Source of the DNA: Candidatus Rhodobacter oscarellae
GTDB lineage: Bacteria > Pseudomonadota > Alphaproteobacteria > Rhodobacterales > Rhodobacteraceae
Assembly: GCF_001078595.1 (NCBI RefSeq)
Contig: NZ_LFTY01000002.1
Coordinates: forward strand, 1,322,151 to 1,386,150
Reading direction: 5' to 3'
DNA: 64,000 nucleotides
Shown here: positions 39,029-48,309 of the stretch, one piece after another
Layout: each line of letters starts with the position of its first letter
Numbering within the stretch: position 1 is the stretch's first letter
Program-made: the position numbers and the translations under genes
Notes under the pieces: generated by a model
What the model saw: the letters and a program-made list of their open reading frames with translations, nothing else
The model's database searches: none
What the model was told of the DNA's origin: nothing

Positions 39029-40324
39029 TTAAGGCGATAAATCCGCGCCCGGCCCCGCATGAAACTTGTCACGTTGCGCGCCAGACCAGCGCAGTTCCAA
39101 GCGGAACCCCGTGTCGCCCGTTTCTTCCGAGAGGACCACGCCCTGATCGTGCAGCCAGGCGCGTGCGCGTCCCGCGCTGAAGGGCAGCTCTAGCGCCTCG
39201 TCAAAGCTTTTCTCGGCCAGCGCGGCCTCGATGGCCTCGGTCAGCGCGTCTAGCCCCTGCCCCGTCAGCGCCGAGGTCACCAGCACGTCGTCGCGCCGCC
39301 CGGCCTGGGTCTCGACGGTCTCGCGCGCCTCGCCCTCTAGAAGGTCGAGCTTGTTCCACACCTCAAGCTGCTTGACGTCCTCATTCACGCCCAGATCGCC
39401 CATGATCGAGGCCACATCCTCGGCCTGGGCCTCGGTCTCGGCATCGGCGATGTCGCGCACATGCAGGATGAGATCGGCCTCCAGCACCTCTTCGAGGGTC
39501 GCGCGGAAGGCCGCCACGAGCTGCGTCGGCAGGTCCGAGATGAACCCCACCGTGTCCGAGAGGATCACTTCGCGCCCGGTGGCCAGCGTCACGCGCCGCA
39601 TCGTTGGGTCCAGCGTGGCGAACAGCATGTCCTTGGCCATCACCTTGGCTCCGGTCATGCGGTTGAACAGCGTGGACTTCCCGGCGTTGGTGTAGCCCAC
39701 CAGCGCGACGATGGGGAACGGCACTTTCTTGCGCGCGGCGCGGTGCAGGGTGCGGGTTCTGACAACCTTCTCTAGCTGGCGTCTGAGCCGCCCGAGCTGG
39801 TCGTCAATGGCGCGCCTATCAGCCTCGATCTGGGTCTCGCCGGGCCCGCCGACAAAGCCCAAGCCGCCACGCTGGCGCTCCAGGTGGGTCCAGGCCCGCA
39901 CCAGGCGGGTGCGCTGATAGCTGAGCGCGGCCATCTCGACCTGCAGCACGCCCTCGCGGGTCCGGGCGCGGTCGCTGAAGATCTCTAGGATCAACCCGGT
40001 CCGATCAAGGATCTTCACCTTCCAGGCTTTTTCTAGATTGCGCTGCTGCACCGGGCTCAACGGTCCGTCGATTAGAACCAGCTCGACCTCGGCGTCGTGC
40101 AACCGCTCAGCGAGCTCTGCAACCTTGCCCGAGCCGAAAAGCTGTCCTGGATGCGGCTTGGATATCCGCACCACCTCGGCGCCCGCAACGGCCAGTCCCG
40201 GCAGCGCAACGGCCAAAGCAACCGCCTCTTCAAGAGCGGTTTCGGCCGCGCGGCTGCGCGGTGCGTTCTGTATCTCCGGATGTAGAACCCAGGCGCAGGT
40301 ATCTGCGACCTCGATCTCTCTCAC
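39029..40324 (-). CDS. hflX: Ribosome-associated GTPase HflX
   Basis: The 431-residue GTPase has an N-terminal HflX domain (LIDGPLSPVQQRNLEKAWKV, GFVGGPGETQIEADRR), G1 GYTNAGKSTLF, G2/G3 (DTVGFI) and G4 NKLD. It rescues stalled ribosomes in other bacteria. It starts at a GTG 3 bases after the hfq stop. Confidence 0.95.
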   Translation of the reverse strand: MREIEVADTCAWVLHPEIQNAPRSRAAETALEEAVALAVALPGLAVAGAEVVRISKPHPGQLFGSGKVAELAERLHDAEVELVLIDGPLSPVQQRNLEKAWKVKILDRTGLILEIFSDRARTREGVLQVEMAALSYQRTRLVRAWTHLERQRGGLGFVGGPGETQIEADRRAIDDQLGRLRRQLEKVVRTRTLHRAARKKVPFPIVALVGYTNAGKSTLFNRMTGAKVMAKDMLFATLDPTMRRVTLATGREVILSDTVGFISDLPTQLVAAFRATLEEVLEADLILHVRDIADAETEAQAEDVASIMGDLGVNEDVKQLEVWNKLDLLEGEARETVETQAGRRDDVLVTSALTGQGLDALTEAIEAALAEKSFDEALELPFSAGRARAWLHDQGVVLSEETGDTGFRLELRWSGAQRDKFHAGPGADLSP

Positions 40325-40327
40325 GCG

Positions 40328-40561
40328 CTACTCTTCGCCGTCATACAAATTGATCGGCTGCGCCGGCATTATGGTAGAGATCGCGTGTTTGTAGACGAGC
40401 TGTGATTGCCCGTCGCGCCGAAGCAGCACACAAAAATTGTCAAACCACGTTATCACTCCCTGCAGCTTCACGCCGTTGACCAGAAAGATCGTCACCGAAA
40501 GCTTGGTTTTCCGAACATGATTCAGAAATGCATCTTGCAAACTCTGCTTATCAGCAGCCAT
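40328..40561 (-). CDS. hfq: RNA chaperone Hfq
   Basis: The 77-residue protein has the Sm1 motif ([28 protein letters not shown]) and the Sm2 motif ([11 protein letters not shown]). It forms a hexameric ring that binds small RNAs and mRNAs. It is followed at once by hflX, as is usual. The 221 bases upstream show no gene. Confidence 0.97.
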   Translation of the reverse strand: MAADKQSLQDAFLNHVRKTKLSVTIFLVNGVKLQGVITWFDNFCVLLRRDGQSQLVYKHAISTIMPAQPINLYDGEE

Positions 40562-40782
40562 GGATTCTTCGCCCTTTTTTATTCTCTGCCTCGCGGCTTG
40601 GCACCGCTTTATGGCTTGCGCGATTATGGTTCGGGAAACAGCAAGTTTCCACCCCTTTTAGGTGAGGTATTATGTCCGGGGCCACGAATTCAACGGGAAT
40701 CTTGCACGCAGAATACAAACTATCGTTGTTTATTGCGCAAAAATATGAACAGCCTGACGCAAAGAAACGAAGCTTAACGAAG

Positions 40783-42300
40783 TCAGTTGCGCCAGAACTC
40801 TGGGTTGAATAGCGAAATAATCGCCAGTGTTTCAAGTCGTCCAAGAATCATACTCGCCGAAAGAATAAGTTTCGCTGCATCCGTCAGGGTAGAATAGATC
40901 AACACTTGGTCAACCGCAACATTTGCCAATGGTCCAGTTGTAGACAATGCGGCAATCGTCAATACGACCGCCGAATCGAAGCCGATTCCCGTCAATGACA
41001 GCGCCAACATGACCACCGCGACCGACAGCGCAAACAGCATAAAGAATATCCACGCCATGAAGGCGCCCTGCCGCCACTCGCTGCGCAGGCCGCCGCTGAC
41101 GGAACCGACAGAGCTTGGATGCACCAGCCGCTCCAGCTCGCGCTGGCCGTGCCGGTAGAGCACATGCACCCGCAACAACTTTACCCCGCCCGCCGTGGTA
41201 GCCACCCCGCCACCGACAAGCGCCAGCCCAAGAAAGATCAGCCCCGGCGTGCGCAGACCCGACCAGTCGCGCGCCTGCTCCCAACTGGCGCTTTCAAACC
41301 CGGTGGTCGTCATAAAGGAAAGGACGGTAAAGGCCCCGCCCCAAAGCGCCCGCAAGCCGTCCAGCCAACCGCCGCTGTCCTGCTGAGCCTCCACCGCACC
41401 GACCCAGTGCCGCAGGAACAGCATCCCAGACACGGTCGCCGCCAGCAGCAGCCCCAGTCGCAGTTCTGGATCGGACCAGAAGTAGCGATCCCCCGCGGAC
41501 GTGGCCTCGCGGCTGAAGGTGCGCCGCGACAGGGCGAAGGCGAAGAAGACCAAGATCAGCAACTCGCCGCCAAAGCCCGAGGACGCGCCCGGCTGGCCGC
41601 CTACCGGCGATATGCCACTGGTGGAGAGCGTCGACATCGCGTGGCACAGCGCCACCAACCCGCGATCGCCCAGCAGAAACAGCCCGAACCACAACGCGAT
41701 CGTCAGCCCGCTATAGATCGGTGCCAGTCGGGCTGCGAAATGGAGCAGCCGCTCTGATATGTCGGCGGTATAGGCGATCTGGCTGAACGCGCTTTCCGAC
41801 CGCGCCGCGCGCGGGCGCAGTACCTCAAAGCCCCCCAGGCTCAGCGGTGCCAGGATCGCAACCGCCGCCACCCAGACCAGAAACCCACCGAGCCAGGCCA
41901 CCAATGCGCGCCACAGATGCACCGCGTCTGGCACCAGGCCCTCCACAACCGAGGCCCCCGTGGTGGTGAAGCTGGACACCATCTCGAAATAGCTGTCGAG
42001 CAGCGTCAGCTCCCCGCCGCCGATCTCCCAGACTGGCAGCGCCATGACCACCGGCAACCCGACAAAGGCCGCGACGATGTCGATCAGCGGTTTGCGCTCT
42101 GATTTGGCCGGCGAGCGGTTGGCCAGCGCCAACGCCACCATCGCCGTCAGGGACAGCACGATTGTGCCCGAATAGAAGAACGCCCGCGCGCTCAGCCAGT
42201 CCCGCGACACCGCGGCGAAGATCGCCGGCACATACATCGCCAGCGCCGTCACGCCCGCGAGCACCACAATCAGCGGCAGGTATATGGATCGCGCCCGCAT
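40783..42300 (-). CDS. trkH: Trk potassium uptake protein TrkH
   Basis: The 505-residue inner-membrane protein has about ten to twelve membrane segments and the selectivity-loop repeats (SFTTTGASVVEGL, STLSTSGISPVGG, MTTTGFESASWE, ALSTTGPLANVA). It is the potassium translocating subunit, gated by TrkA, whose gene is immediately upstream (2 bases). Confidence 0.93.
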   Translation of the reverse strand: MRARSIYLPLIVVLAGVTALAMYVPAIFAAVSRDWLSARAFFYSGTIVLSLTAMVALALANRSPAKSERKPLIDIVAAFVGLPVVMALPVWEIGGGELTLLDSYFEMVSSFTTTGASVVEGLVPDAVHLWRALVAWLGGFLVWVAAVAILAPLSLGGFEVLRPRAARSESAFSQIAYTADISERLLHFAARLAPIYSGLTIALWFGLFLLGDRGLVALCHAMSTLSTSGISPVGGQPGASSGFGGELLILVFFAFALSRRTFSREATSAGDRYFWSDPELRLGLLLAATVSGMLFLRHWVGAVEAQQDSGGWLDGLRALWGGAFTVLSFMTTTGFESASWEQARDWSGLRTPGLIFLGLALVGGGVATTAGGVKLLRVHVLYRHGQRELERLVHPSSVGSVSGGLRSEWRQGAFMAWIFFMLFALSVAVVMLALSLTGIGFDSAVVLTIAALSTTGPLANVAVDQVLIYSTLTDAAKLILSASMILGRLETLAIISLFNPEFWRN

Positions 42301-42302
42301 CC

Positions 42303-43679
42303 CTAGAAGAAGTCTATCGAGACCTGCAGCAGCCGCTCCACCTCTGGCACATCCGCCGCCATCGAGAACAGCGCAATCACGTCGCCCTCTTCGATCTTGG
42401 TATGCCCGGTTGGCCGGACCACCTTGCTGCCCTTCATGATCGCGCCGATCAGCACGCCCTCGGGAAAGTCGATGTCGCGCACAAGCCGGCCGGAGATGGG
42501 AGAGGTCGACAGCACCTGCGCCTCAATGATCTCGGCCTCCGCATCGCCAATGGAGTAGACGCCGCGCACCCGCCCATGCCGGATGTGGCGCAGGATCGAG
42601 CTGACCGTCGTCGTGCGCGGGTTGATGAAGGCGTCGATATCCAGCGGCTGCATCAAAGAGGCCATCGTGGGATCGTTGATCAGGCAGATCGCCAGCTTCG
42701 CGCCCGAGGACTTGGCCCGCACCGAGGCCAGCAGGTTCGTCTTGTCGTCATCGGTCACCGCCAGGATCGCGTCCGCGCGGCTAATATTGGCCTCTTCCAG
42801 CAGTTCCGTGTTCAGCCCGTCGCCATGCAGCACGATTGTACGCTCTAGCGCGTCCGCCGCGCGCTCGGCGATCTTGCGGCTCTTCTCCACCACCTTGGTG
42901 CGCACGCGCGCGCCGCGCGCCTCCAGGGCCTGCGCCACGGCCAGCCCAACATTGCCGCCGCCGATCACAACGATGCGCTCCTGCGCGCTGTTGGACTTGC
43001 CGAAGATCTCTAGGGCGCGTTCGGTGTCCTCGATATGGGCGAAGACATAGATCTCGTCGCCCACAAACAGCTGGTCGCCGGAATCCGGCGCAAACAACGA
43101 GCCGTTGCGGCGCACCCCCACCACAATGGCGCGCAGCGTGCTGAAGAGATCCGAGAGCTGCCGCAGGGGCGTGTTCACCACCGGGCAGTCATCGTCCAGC
43201 ACCAGCCCCATAAGCTGCGCCTTGCCGTCCAGAAAGCTCTCGGTGTCAAAGGTTGCGGGCGAGGCCAGCCGCCGCAGCGCGGCCTCGGCGACCTCACGCT
43301 CGGGGCTGATCACGACGTCGATGGGCATATGCTCGCGCCGGTAGAGATCCGAGTAGATCGCGTTCAGGTAAGACTGCCCGCGCAGGCGCGCGATCTTCTT
43401 GGGCACCTCAAAGATCGAATGCGCCACCTGGCAGGTGACCATGTTCACCTCGTCGGAATGGGTCGCCGCGATCACCATGTCCGCGTCGCGCGCCCCGGCG
43501 CGGTCCAGCACATCGGGGTAGCTGGCAAAACCGGACACGCCTTGGACGTCCAGCGTGTCCGTCGCCCTCCGCACCAGCTCGGGGTTGTTGTCCACCACGG
43601 TGACGTCGTTCTTCTCGCCCGAGAGGTGCCGGGCGATCTGCCAGCCGACCTGACCTGCGCCGCAAATGATGACTTTCAT
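42303..43679 (-). CDS. trkA: Trk system potassium regulatory protein TrkA
   Basis: The 458-residue protein has two NAD-binding RCK halves: KVIICGAGQVGWQIARHL at the N-terminus and VVIGGGNVGLAVAQALE near residue 235, each followed by a TrkA-C domain. It regulates TrkH at the inner membrane. In relatives trkA directly follows ntrX; here 850 bases separate them. Confidence 0.94.
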   Translation of the reverse strand: MKVIICGAGQVGWQIARHLSGEKNDVTVVDNNPELVRRATDTLDVQGVSGFASYPDVLDRAGARDADMVIAATHSDEVNMVTCQVAHSIFEVPKKIARLRGQSYLNAIYSDLYRREHMPIDVVISPEREVAEAALRRLASPATFDTESFLDGKAQLMGLVLDDDCPVVNTPLRQLSDLFSTLRAIVVGVRRNGSLFAPDSGDQLFVGDEIYVFAHIEDTERALEIFGKSNSAQERIVVIGGGNVGLAVAQALEARGARVRTKVVEKSRKIAERAADALERTIVLHGDGLNTELLEEANISRADAILAVTDDDKTNLLASVRAKSSGAKLAICLINDPTMASLMQPLDIDAFINPRTTTVSSILRHIRHGRVRGVYSIGDAEAEIIEAQVLSTSPISGRLVRDIDFPEGVLIGAIMKGSKVVRPTGHTKIEEGDVIALFSMAADVPEVERLLQVSIDFF

Positions 43680-43811
43680 CGCCTGCTCTTACGTTGGGAG
43701 GGGTTTGGACATGTGCATTAACCCGTCATTAATCTTAGCCATGTCTCTTTCGCGCCATAGGATCGCGCATACAAGCTGATACACCACAACGCGCCAAGGG
43801 GAAAGGTCGTG

Positions 43812-44321
43812 ATGAAGCATCTTCTGCTGGCGTTGCATATGCCGCTGATCCTGGCCGGATGCGCCACGGGGTATTGGGGCGACTACAAACCCGGTGTGCG
43901 GCCCGTTGATATGTATAAGGGGATCACCGAGTGCCGGCGCGGGCGCGTCACCCATGACACTGCGGTGGTTCTGGTGGCGCCCACCCGGCAAACGATCACC
44001 GCGCGGGCCAGCGCATCGGTGACATCTGGGTCGTCCAGCGCCACCGCCCGTGCAGAAGTCCAGACCAGAACCCGAACAGAGATCGATTATGAGGCGCTGA
44101 ACGCCATCGACGACATCCTGGCCGAGCGCAAAGAATGGCGCTGCCTGGAGGCGTTGGGATATCGGTTCAAGACCATCCCGCGCTGCCCCCGACCACCCAG
44201 CCAGGCAGAATTGCTCCAGGCGTTGCGATCAACGCCGCCGGTCAGCAAGCAGCTATGCGCCTACCCGGTGGAGCCAGACAAACGCGGCGTACCGACTTTT
44301 GTGTTTTTGGACTATGGGTAG
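43812..44321 (+). CDS. Putative lipoprotein of unknown function
   Basis: The 169-residue protein has a short signal peptide ending in the lipobox LAGC (Cys17), then no recognised domain; it contains two patches of Thr/Ala/Ser-Arg (ITARASASVTSGSSSATARA). Several Cys are present in the mature part. The ATG at 43812 follows GGGGAAAGG. It lies antisense to the ntr-trk cluster between ntrX and trkA, so it may be an insertion. Function unknown. Confidence 0.7.
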   Translation: MKHLLLALHMPLILAGCATGYWGDYKPGVRPVDMYKGITECRRGRVTHDTAVVLVAPTRQTITARASASVTSGSSSATARAEVQTRTRTEIDYEALNAIDDILAERKEWRCLEALGYRFKTIPRCPRPPSQAELLQALRSTPPVSKQLCAYPVEPDKRGVPTFVFLDYG

Positions 44322-44351
44322 TTTTGGCCTGTGGCGACCGTTCGGGCCCGC

Positions 44352-44494
44352 CAAATCTCTTGCAAGAGATTTGCACTTTCCTTCCAAGGAAAGTGGGCCC
44401 GCACGCCGGTAAGAGGGTGGGATAGAGCGATCATTTCAGGTCGCGCTGAAGAAACTCTTGCAAGAGTTTCGCAATTTTCTTGCAAGAAAATTGC
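44352..44494. repeat. Array of four palindromes
   Basis: Four perfect or near-perfect palindromes stand in a row: 44352-44373 (22 bp, centre CTCTTGCAAGAG), 44374-44395 (10-bp arms CACTTTCCTT/AAGGAAAGTG, centre CC), 44451-44470 (20 bp, centre CTCTTGCAAGAG) and 44471-44494 (24 bp, centre TTCTTGCAAGAA). Copies of GGGCCC flank the first pair (44344-44349 and 44395-44400). They lie between convergent genes (lipoprotein and ntrX) and could act as bidirectional terminators. Confidence 0.85.
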
Positions 44495-44529
44495 GTCGCG
44501 CCAAGCTCCGATGGAGGTCTAGCCCGACC

Positions 44530-45936
44530 TCACGCTTCCGCGTTTTCCTCGATATGCGCCACCCGGTTGCCTGATTTATTCGACGTCACTACCCCCAGCG
44601 ACTTCAGCTTGCGGTGCAACGCCGAGCGTTCCATGCCCACAAAGCTTGCGGTGCGGCTGATGTTGCCGCCAAAGCGGTTGATCTGCGTCAGCAGGTATTC
44701 GCGCTCGAACAGCTCGCGGGCCTCGCGCAGCGGCAGCGTCGCCAACGACCCCGACAGCACCACCCGGCCCTCTTCCTGCGGCGCCTCCTCGTTCTGCGGC
44801 AGCTCGCTGGCGGCGATCGCGCCGGTGCCTTCGCCCAGGATCAGAACGCGCTCGACCACGTTCTTGAGCTGGCGCACATTGCCCGGCCAGACCATGGTTT
44901 GCAGCAGCGCCACGGCCTCTTCGGACAGCTCCCGCAGCGGCAGCCCCTGGGCCTGGTTGAAGCTCTCGATGAAATGCCGCGCCAGGCTGGGGATGTCCTC
45001 GCGGCGCTCCTCCAGGCTTGGGACCGAGATCGGCACGACATTGAGCCGGTGGTACAGCTCCTCGCGGAAGCGGCCCGCATCAATTTCTTCCTGCAAGTCC
45101 TTGTTTGTGCTGGTGACAACGCGGATATCCACCCGCACCTTGTCATTGCCCCCGACGCGTTGGAACGCCTGTTCCACCAGCACGCGCAGGATCTTGGACT
45201 GCGTGCCCTGCGGCATATCCGCGACTTCGTCGAAGTAAAGCACGCCGCCATGGGCCTGCTCCAGCAGGCCTGGTTCGACGCCCCGGTCCGAGCTTTCGCG
45301 CCCGAACAACACCTCCTCCATGCGCTCGGGCTCAATGGAGGCGCAGTTTACGCTCACAAAAGGCGCGTCCGCACGGTTGGAGTTGGAGTGGATGTAGCGC
45401 GCGGCGACCTCCTTGCCGCACCCGGCCGGGCCTGTAAGCATCACGCGGCCGTTGGACTTGGTCACCTTATCCAGGTTGGATTTCAGCGTCTTGAAGGCAG
45501 AGGTGGTGCCGATCATATCGGCGGGACCCTCTTCCTTGCGCTTCAGCTCCACGTTCTCGCGGCGCAGGCGCGAGGTCTCCATCGCGCGCCCAATCACCAC
45601 CATCAATTGATCGATGTTGAACGGCTTCTCGATGAAGTCATAGGCGCCCTGCTTGATCGCGGCCACGGCGATCTCGATATTCCCGTGGCCCGAGATGATC
45701 ACAATGGGGATGCCAGGGTAATCGCGCTTGGTGGCCTTTAGGATGTCGATGCCGTCCATCTTGCTGTCCTTAAGCCAGATGTCGAGAACCATCAGCGCGG
45801 GCACCTCATCGGCGACCGCATCCATGCACTCGTTGGAGTTCGCCGCCAATCGGGTCGAATACCCCTCATCCTCCAGAATGTCAGAGATCAGTTCCCTGAT
45901 GTCCCGCTCGTCATCCACGATTAAAATATCGCCCAT
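44530..45936 (-). CDS. ntrX: Nitrogen-regulation response regulator NtrX
   Basis: The 468-residue protein has a receiver domain with phospho-acceptor Asp52 (ALMVLDIWL), an AAA+ domain (LTGPAGCGKEVAARYI) and a C-terminal Fis-type helix-turn-helix (FGGNISRTASFVGMERSALH). The loop that carries GAFTGA in sigma54 activators here reads LFGRESSDRGVEPG, so contact with sigma54 is unlikely. It partners with NtrY. Confidence 0.94.
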   Translation of the reverse strand: MGDILIVDDERDIRELISDILEDEGYSTRLAANSNECMDAVADEVPALMVLDIWLKDSKMDGIDILKATKRDYPGIPIVIISGHGNIEIAVAAIKQGAYDFIEKPFNIDQLMVVIGRAMETSRLRRENVELKRKEEGPADMIGTTSAFKTLKSNLDKVTKSNGRVMLTGPAGCGKEVAARYIHSNSNRADAPFVSVNCASIEPERMEEVLFGRESSDRGVEPGLLEQAHGGVLYFDEVADMPQGTQSKILRVLVEQAFQRVGGNDKVRVDIRVVTSTNKDLQEEIDAGRFREELYHRLNVVPISVPSLEERREDIPSLARHFIESFNQAQGLPLRELSEEAVALLQTMVWPGNVRQLKNVVERVLILGEGTGAIAASELPQNEEAPQEEGRVVLSGSLATLPLREARELFEREYLLTQINRFGGNISRTASFVGMERSALHRKLKSLGVVTSNKSGNRVAHIEENAEA

Positions 45937-45945
45937 AATATCCTC

Positions 45946-48255
45946 CTATTCTGTCTTTAATTCTTGCAACTCAGGATCCGTGACCGCTGCCAAGGGCAGG
46001 CGGATCACAGCGGCGGCGCCTACGCGGGCACCGGGTTCGAAAGGCTCGGCATCCGTCAGCGCAAGCTGCCCGCCATGTTCTTCGATGATCTTTTTCACAA
46101 TAGGCAGGCCCAGGCCGGTGCCCTTTTCGCGCGTGGTCACATAGGGCTCAAAGAGCTTGGCGCGGTCCTCGGGCAGCCCGACGCCATTGTCCGAGATGGT
46201 GATTGTGGCATATTCGGTGCTGGTCTGCATGGCGACGCGCACCTGCCCGGCGTGATCGGCGTCACCGTATTTTTCACGATAGGTTTCAACGGCTTCCCCG
46301 GCGTTCTTGATCAGGTTCGTCAAGGCCTGGCCGATCATGGTGGAATCCGCCTCGGCGATCACGGGCTCTGCGGGAAGCTCAGATGCAACGGTGACCCGAT
46401 CCTGCTGCGCGTCTGACTGCAACAGCACCGCGTCGCGCACCAGTTGCGTCAGGTCCTCGCGCCGCCGCACCGGCTCTGGCATGCGCGCGAATTTCGAGAA
46501 TTCGTCAACGATGCGGCGCAGATCGTTGGTCTGGCGCACGATCACGTCGGTCATCTGCGCCAGGTTCTCGGCCTCTTGCTCGTCAAGCTTGGGGGTGTAT
46601 TTGCGTTTCAGCCGCTCCGCAGAGAGCTGGATCGGCGTCAGCGGGTTCTTGATCTCATGCGCGATGCGGCGGGCCACATCGCCCCAGGCGGCCATGCGCT
46701 GCGCGCTGACCAGGTCGGTGACATCGTCGAAAGCAATCACGTAGCCCTCGCGCGTGCCGTCGGCGCTGCGGCGCAATGCGATACGAACCAAAAAGTTCTC
46801 AAGCTTGCCCTGGCGCACCATCTTGATCTCTTTTTGCGCCGCGGTGCCCCGGCCGTCGCTCAGGCGCCGGAAGAGGTCGAAGAACTCCGGCACGACATCC
46901 TCGATTGCGCCGTCATGCGCGCCCGCGGGCAGCTTCAGAAGCTTCTGCGCCGAGCGGTTGATGAAGGTGATCTGCCCGTCCACATCCAAGCCCACGACGC
47001 CTGCGGTGACCGAGGACAGCACCGAATCGAACAGCCGCCGTCGACGCTCGATCTGTGCGTTATTCTCCAGCAACGTGTCGCGCTGCAGCTTCAGCTGCTT
47101 GGTCATCTGATTGAAGACGCGGCCCAGCATGGCGATCTCGTCGTCGCCGCGCTCCTCCTCCAGGCGGACGTCCAGATCACCCGCCCCGACCCGCTGCGCC
47201 GCGCCCGCCAGGCGCCCAACGGGCCGTGCAAGACGTTCCGCGAACCACAGGCCCAGCCAGACCGCGGCCAGGATCAGGATCACCCCGAAGGCCAGATAGA
47301 TGCGCGCAAAGTCAAAGATAACCTGCCCGCGCTCCTGCTCTTGCTGCTGGTAATACTTGGCGGTCTCTTGCGTGTCGTCGAGCAGCTCGAGGATGTCCCC
47401 GTCCACCGTGCGCGTGATGTAGAGGTACCGGTCCAGAAAGCCCTCAATGGCGATCAACGCGCGGAACTCGTTGATCGCGAGGTCGGCAATCAGCACGACT
47501 TCGCCCGCCGCCGCCCGCTGAATCTGCGCGACATTGGGCTGTTCATAGTCAAACAGGTAACTGCCCTCGCCGCGCAATCGGATCTCGCCCGCGCCATCGA
47601 TCAAGAAGGTCTCGCTGAGGCCGCGCTGTACAAGCACCTGCCCCTGCGCCAGGGTCTGGCGCATGTCAGCTTCGGCGAGATTGCGGTTCGATTGGCGGTA
47701 ACGGGCCAGGAAACCCGCCAGAAGCTGCGCGTCCTCGGTCAACGCCTCGCGCTCGTTCGCCTCATAGGCCTGCGCCGCGGTTAGCGACGCGCCGACAACC
47801 GAGCGCACGCGCTCGGAGAACCAAGTCTCGAGGCCAAGGTTGATCGTCAGAAACGAGAACACCGCCACCAGCACCGCCGGCATCAGCGCCATGATCGCGA
47901 ACACGCCGGTCAGCCGCAGATGCAGCCGCGAGCCCGCCGATTGCGCCCGCCGCGCCGCCACAATCGCGCCGACGCGCTGCAGGAGGAGCGCCGCAACAAC
48001 GAGGATGTAAATGAAGTCGGCCAACAGCACGAAGCGCAGCGTCTGCGAGTTGGCGCCCTGATCCAGCGGTCCCAGCACTAGGAAGGTCGCAACCGCCAGG
48101 ATCGGCCCCAGAACCACAAGCCCCAAGGTCGCCGCGTTCTGCACGCGCCGGGTACGGCGAAGCCGCAAAACTGTATCCCAAGTGAGACTGGTCACCGCCG
48201 CTCGCACGGACTTGCCACCCCATGATGTTGACGCGCGCTGCGCCATTGCCGCCAA
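45946..48255 (-). CDS. ntrY: Nitrogen-regulation sensor histidine kinase NtrY
   Basis: The 769-residue membrane kinase has several N-terminal membrane segments with a periplasmic part, a HAMP region (LAGAAQRVGAGDLDVRLE), a PAS domain (VLSSVTAGVVGLDVDGQITF), the phospho-acceptor His in [20 protein letters not shown] and an HATPase domain (DNGVGLPEDRAKLF, GTGLGLPIVKKI). It phosphorylates NtrX. It is 9 bases from ntrX. Confidence 0.95.
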   Translation of the reverse strand: MAAMAQRASTSWGGKSVRAAVTSLTWDTVLRLRRTRRVQNAATLGLVVLGPILAVATFLVLGPLDQGANSQTLRFVLLADFIYILVVAALLLQRVGAIVAARRAQSAGSRLHLRLTGVFAIMALMPAVLVAVFSFLTINLGLETWFSERVRSVVGASLTAAQAYEANEREALTEDAQLLAGFLARYRQSNRNLAEADMRQTLAQGQVLVQRGLSETFLIDGAGEIRLRGEGSYLFDYEQPNVAQIQRAAAGEVVLIADLAINEFRALIAIEGFLDRYLYITRTVDGDILELLDDTQETAKYYQQQEQERGQVIFDFARIYLAFGVILILAAVWLGLWFAERLARPVGRLAGAAQRVGAGDLDVRLEEERGDDEIAMLGRVFNQMTKQLKLQRDTLLENNAQIERRRRLFDSVLSSVTAGVVGLDVDGQITFINRSAQKLLKLPAGAHDGAIEDVVPEFFDLFRRLSDGRGTAAQKEIKMVRQGKLENFLVRIALRRSADGTREGYVIAFDDVTDLVSAQRMAAWGDVARRIAHEIKNPLTPIQLSAERLKRKYTPKLDEQEAENLAQMTDVIVRQTNDLRRIVDEFSKFARMPEPVRRREDLTQLVRDAVLLQSDAQQDRVTVASELPAEPVIAEADSTMIGQALTNLIKNAGEAVETYREKYGDADHAGQVRVAMQTSTEYATITISDNGVGLPEDRAKLFEPYVTTREKGTGLGLPIVKKIIEEHGGQLALTDAEPFEPGARVGAAAVIRLPLAAVTDPELQELKTE

Positions 48256-48309
48256 ATATGGTGACCGTTATGCGCGCTGCTGCGCGATGGTCACTCTTCT
48301 GTTGCGGTT

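Noticed and set aside
43689-43991. A 100-codon minus-strand frame
   Set aside because: It is antisense to the lipoprotein gene, which has a lipobox and ribosome site.
44352-44494. Possible CRISPR-like array
   Set aside because: The units are palindromes of different sequence with no regular spacers and no cas genes.
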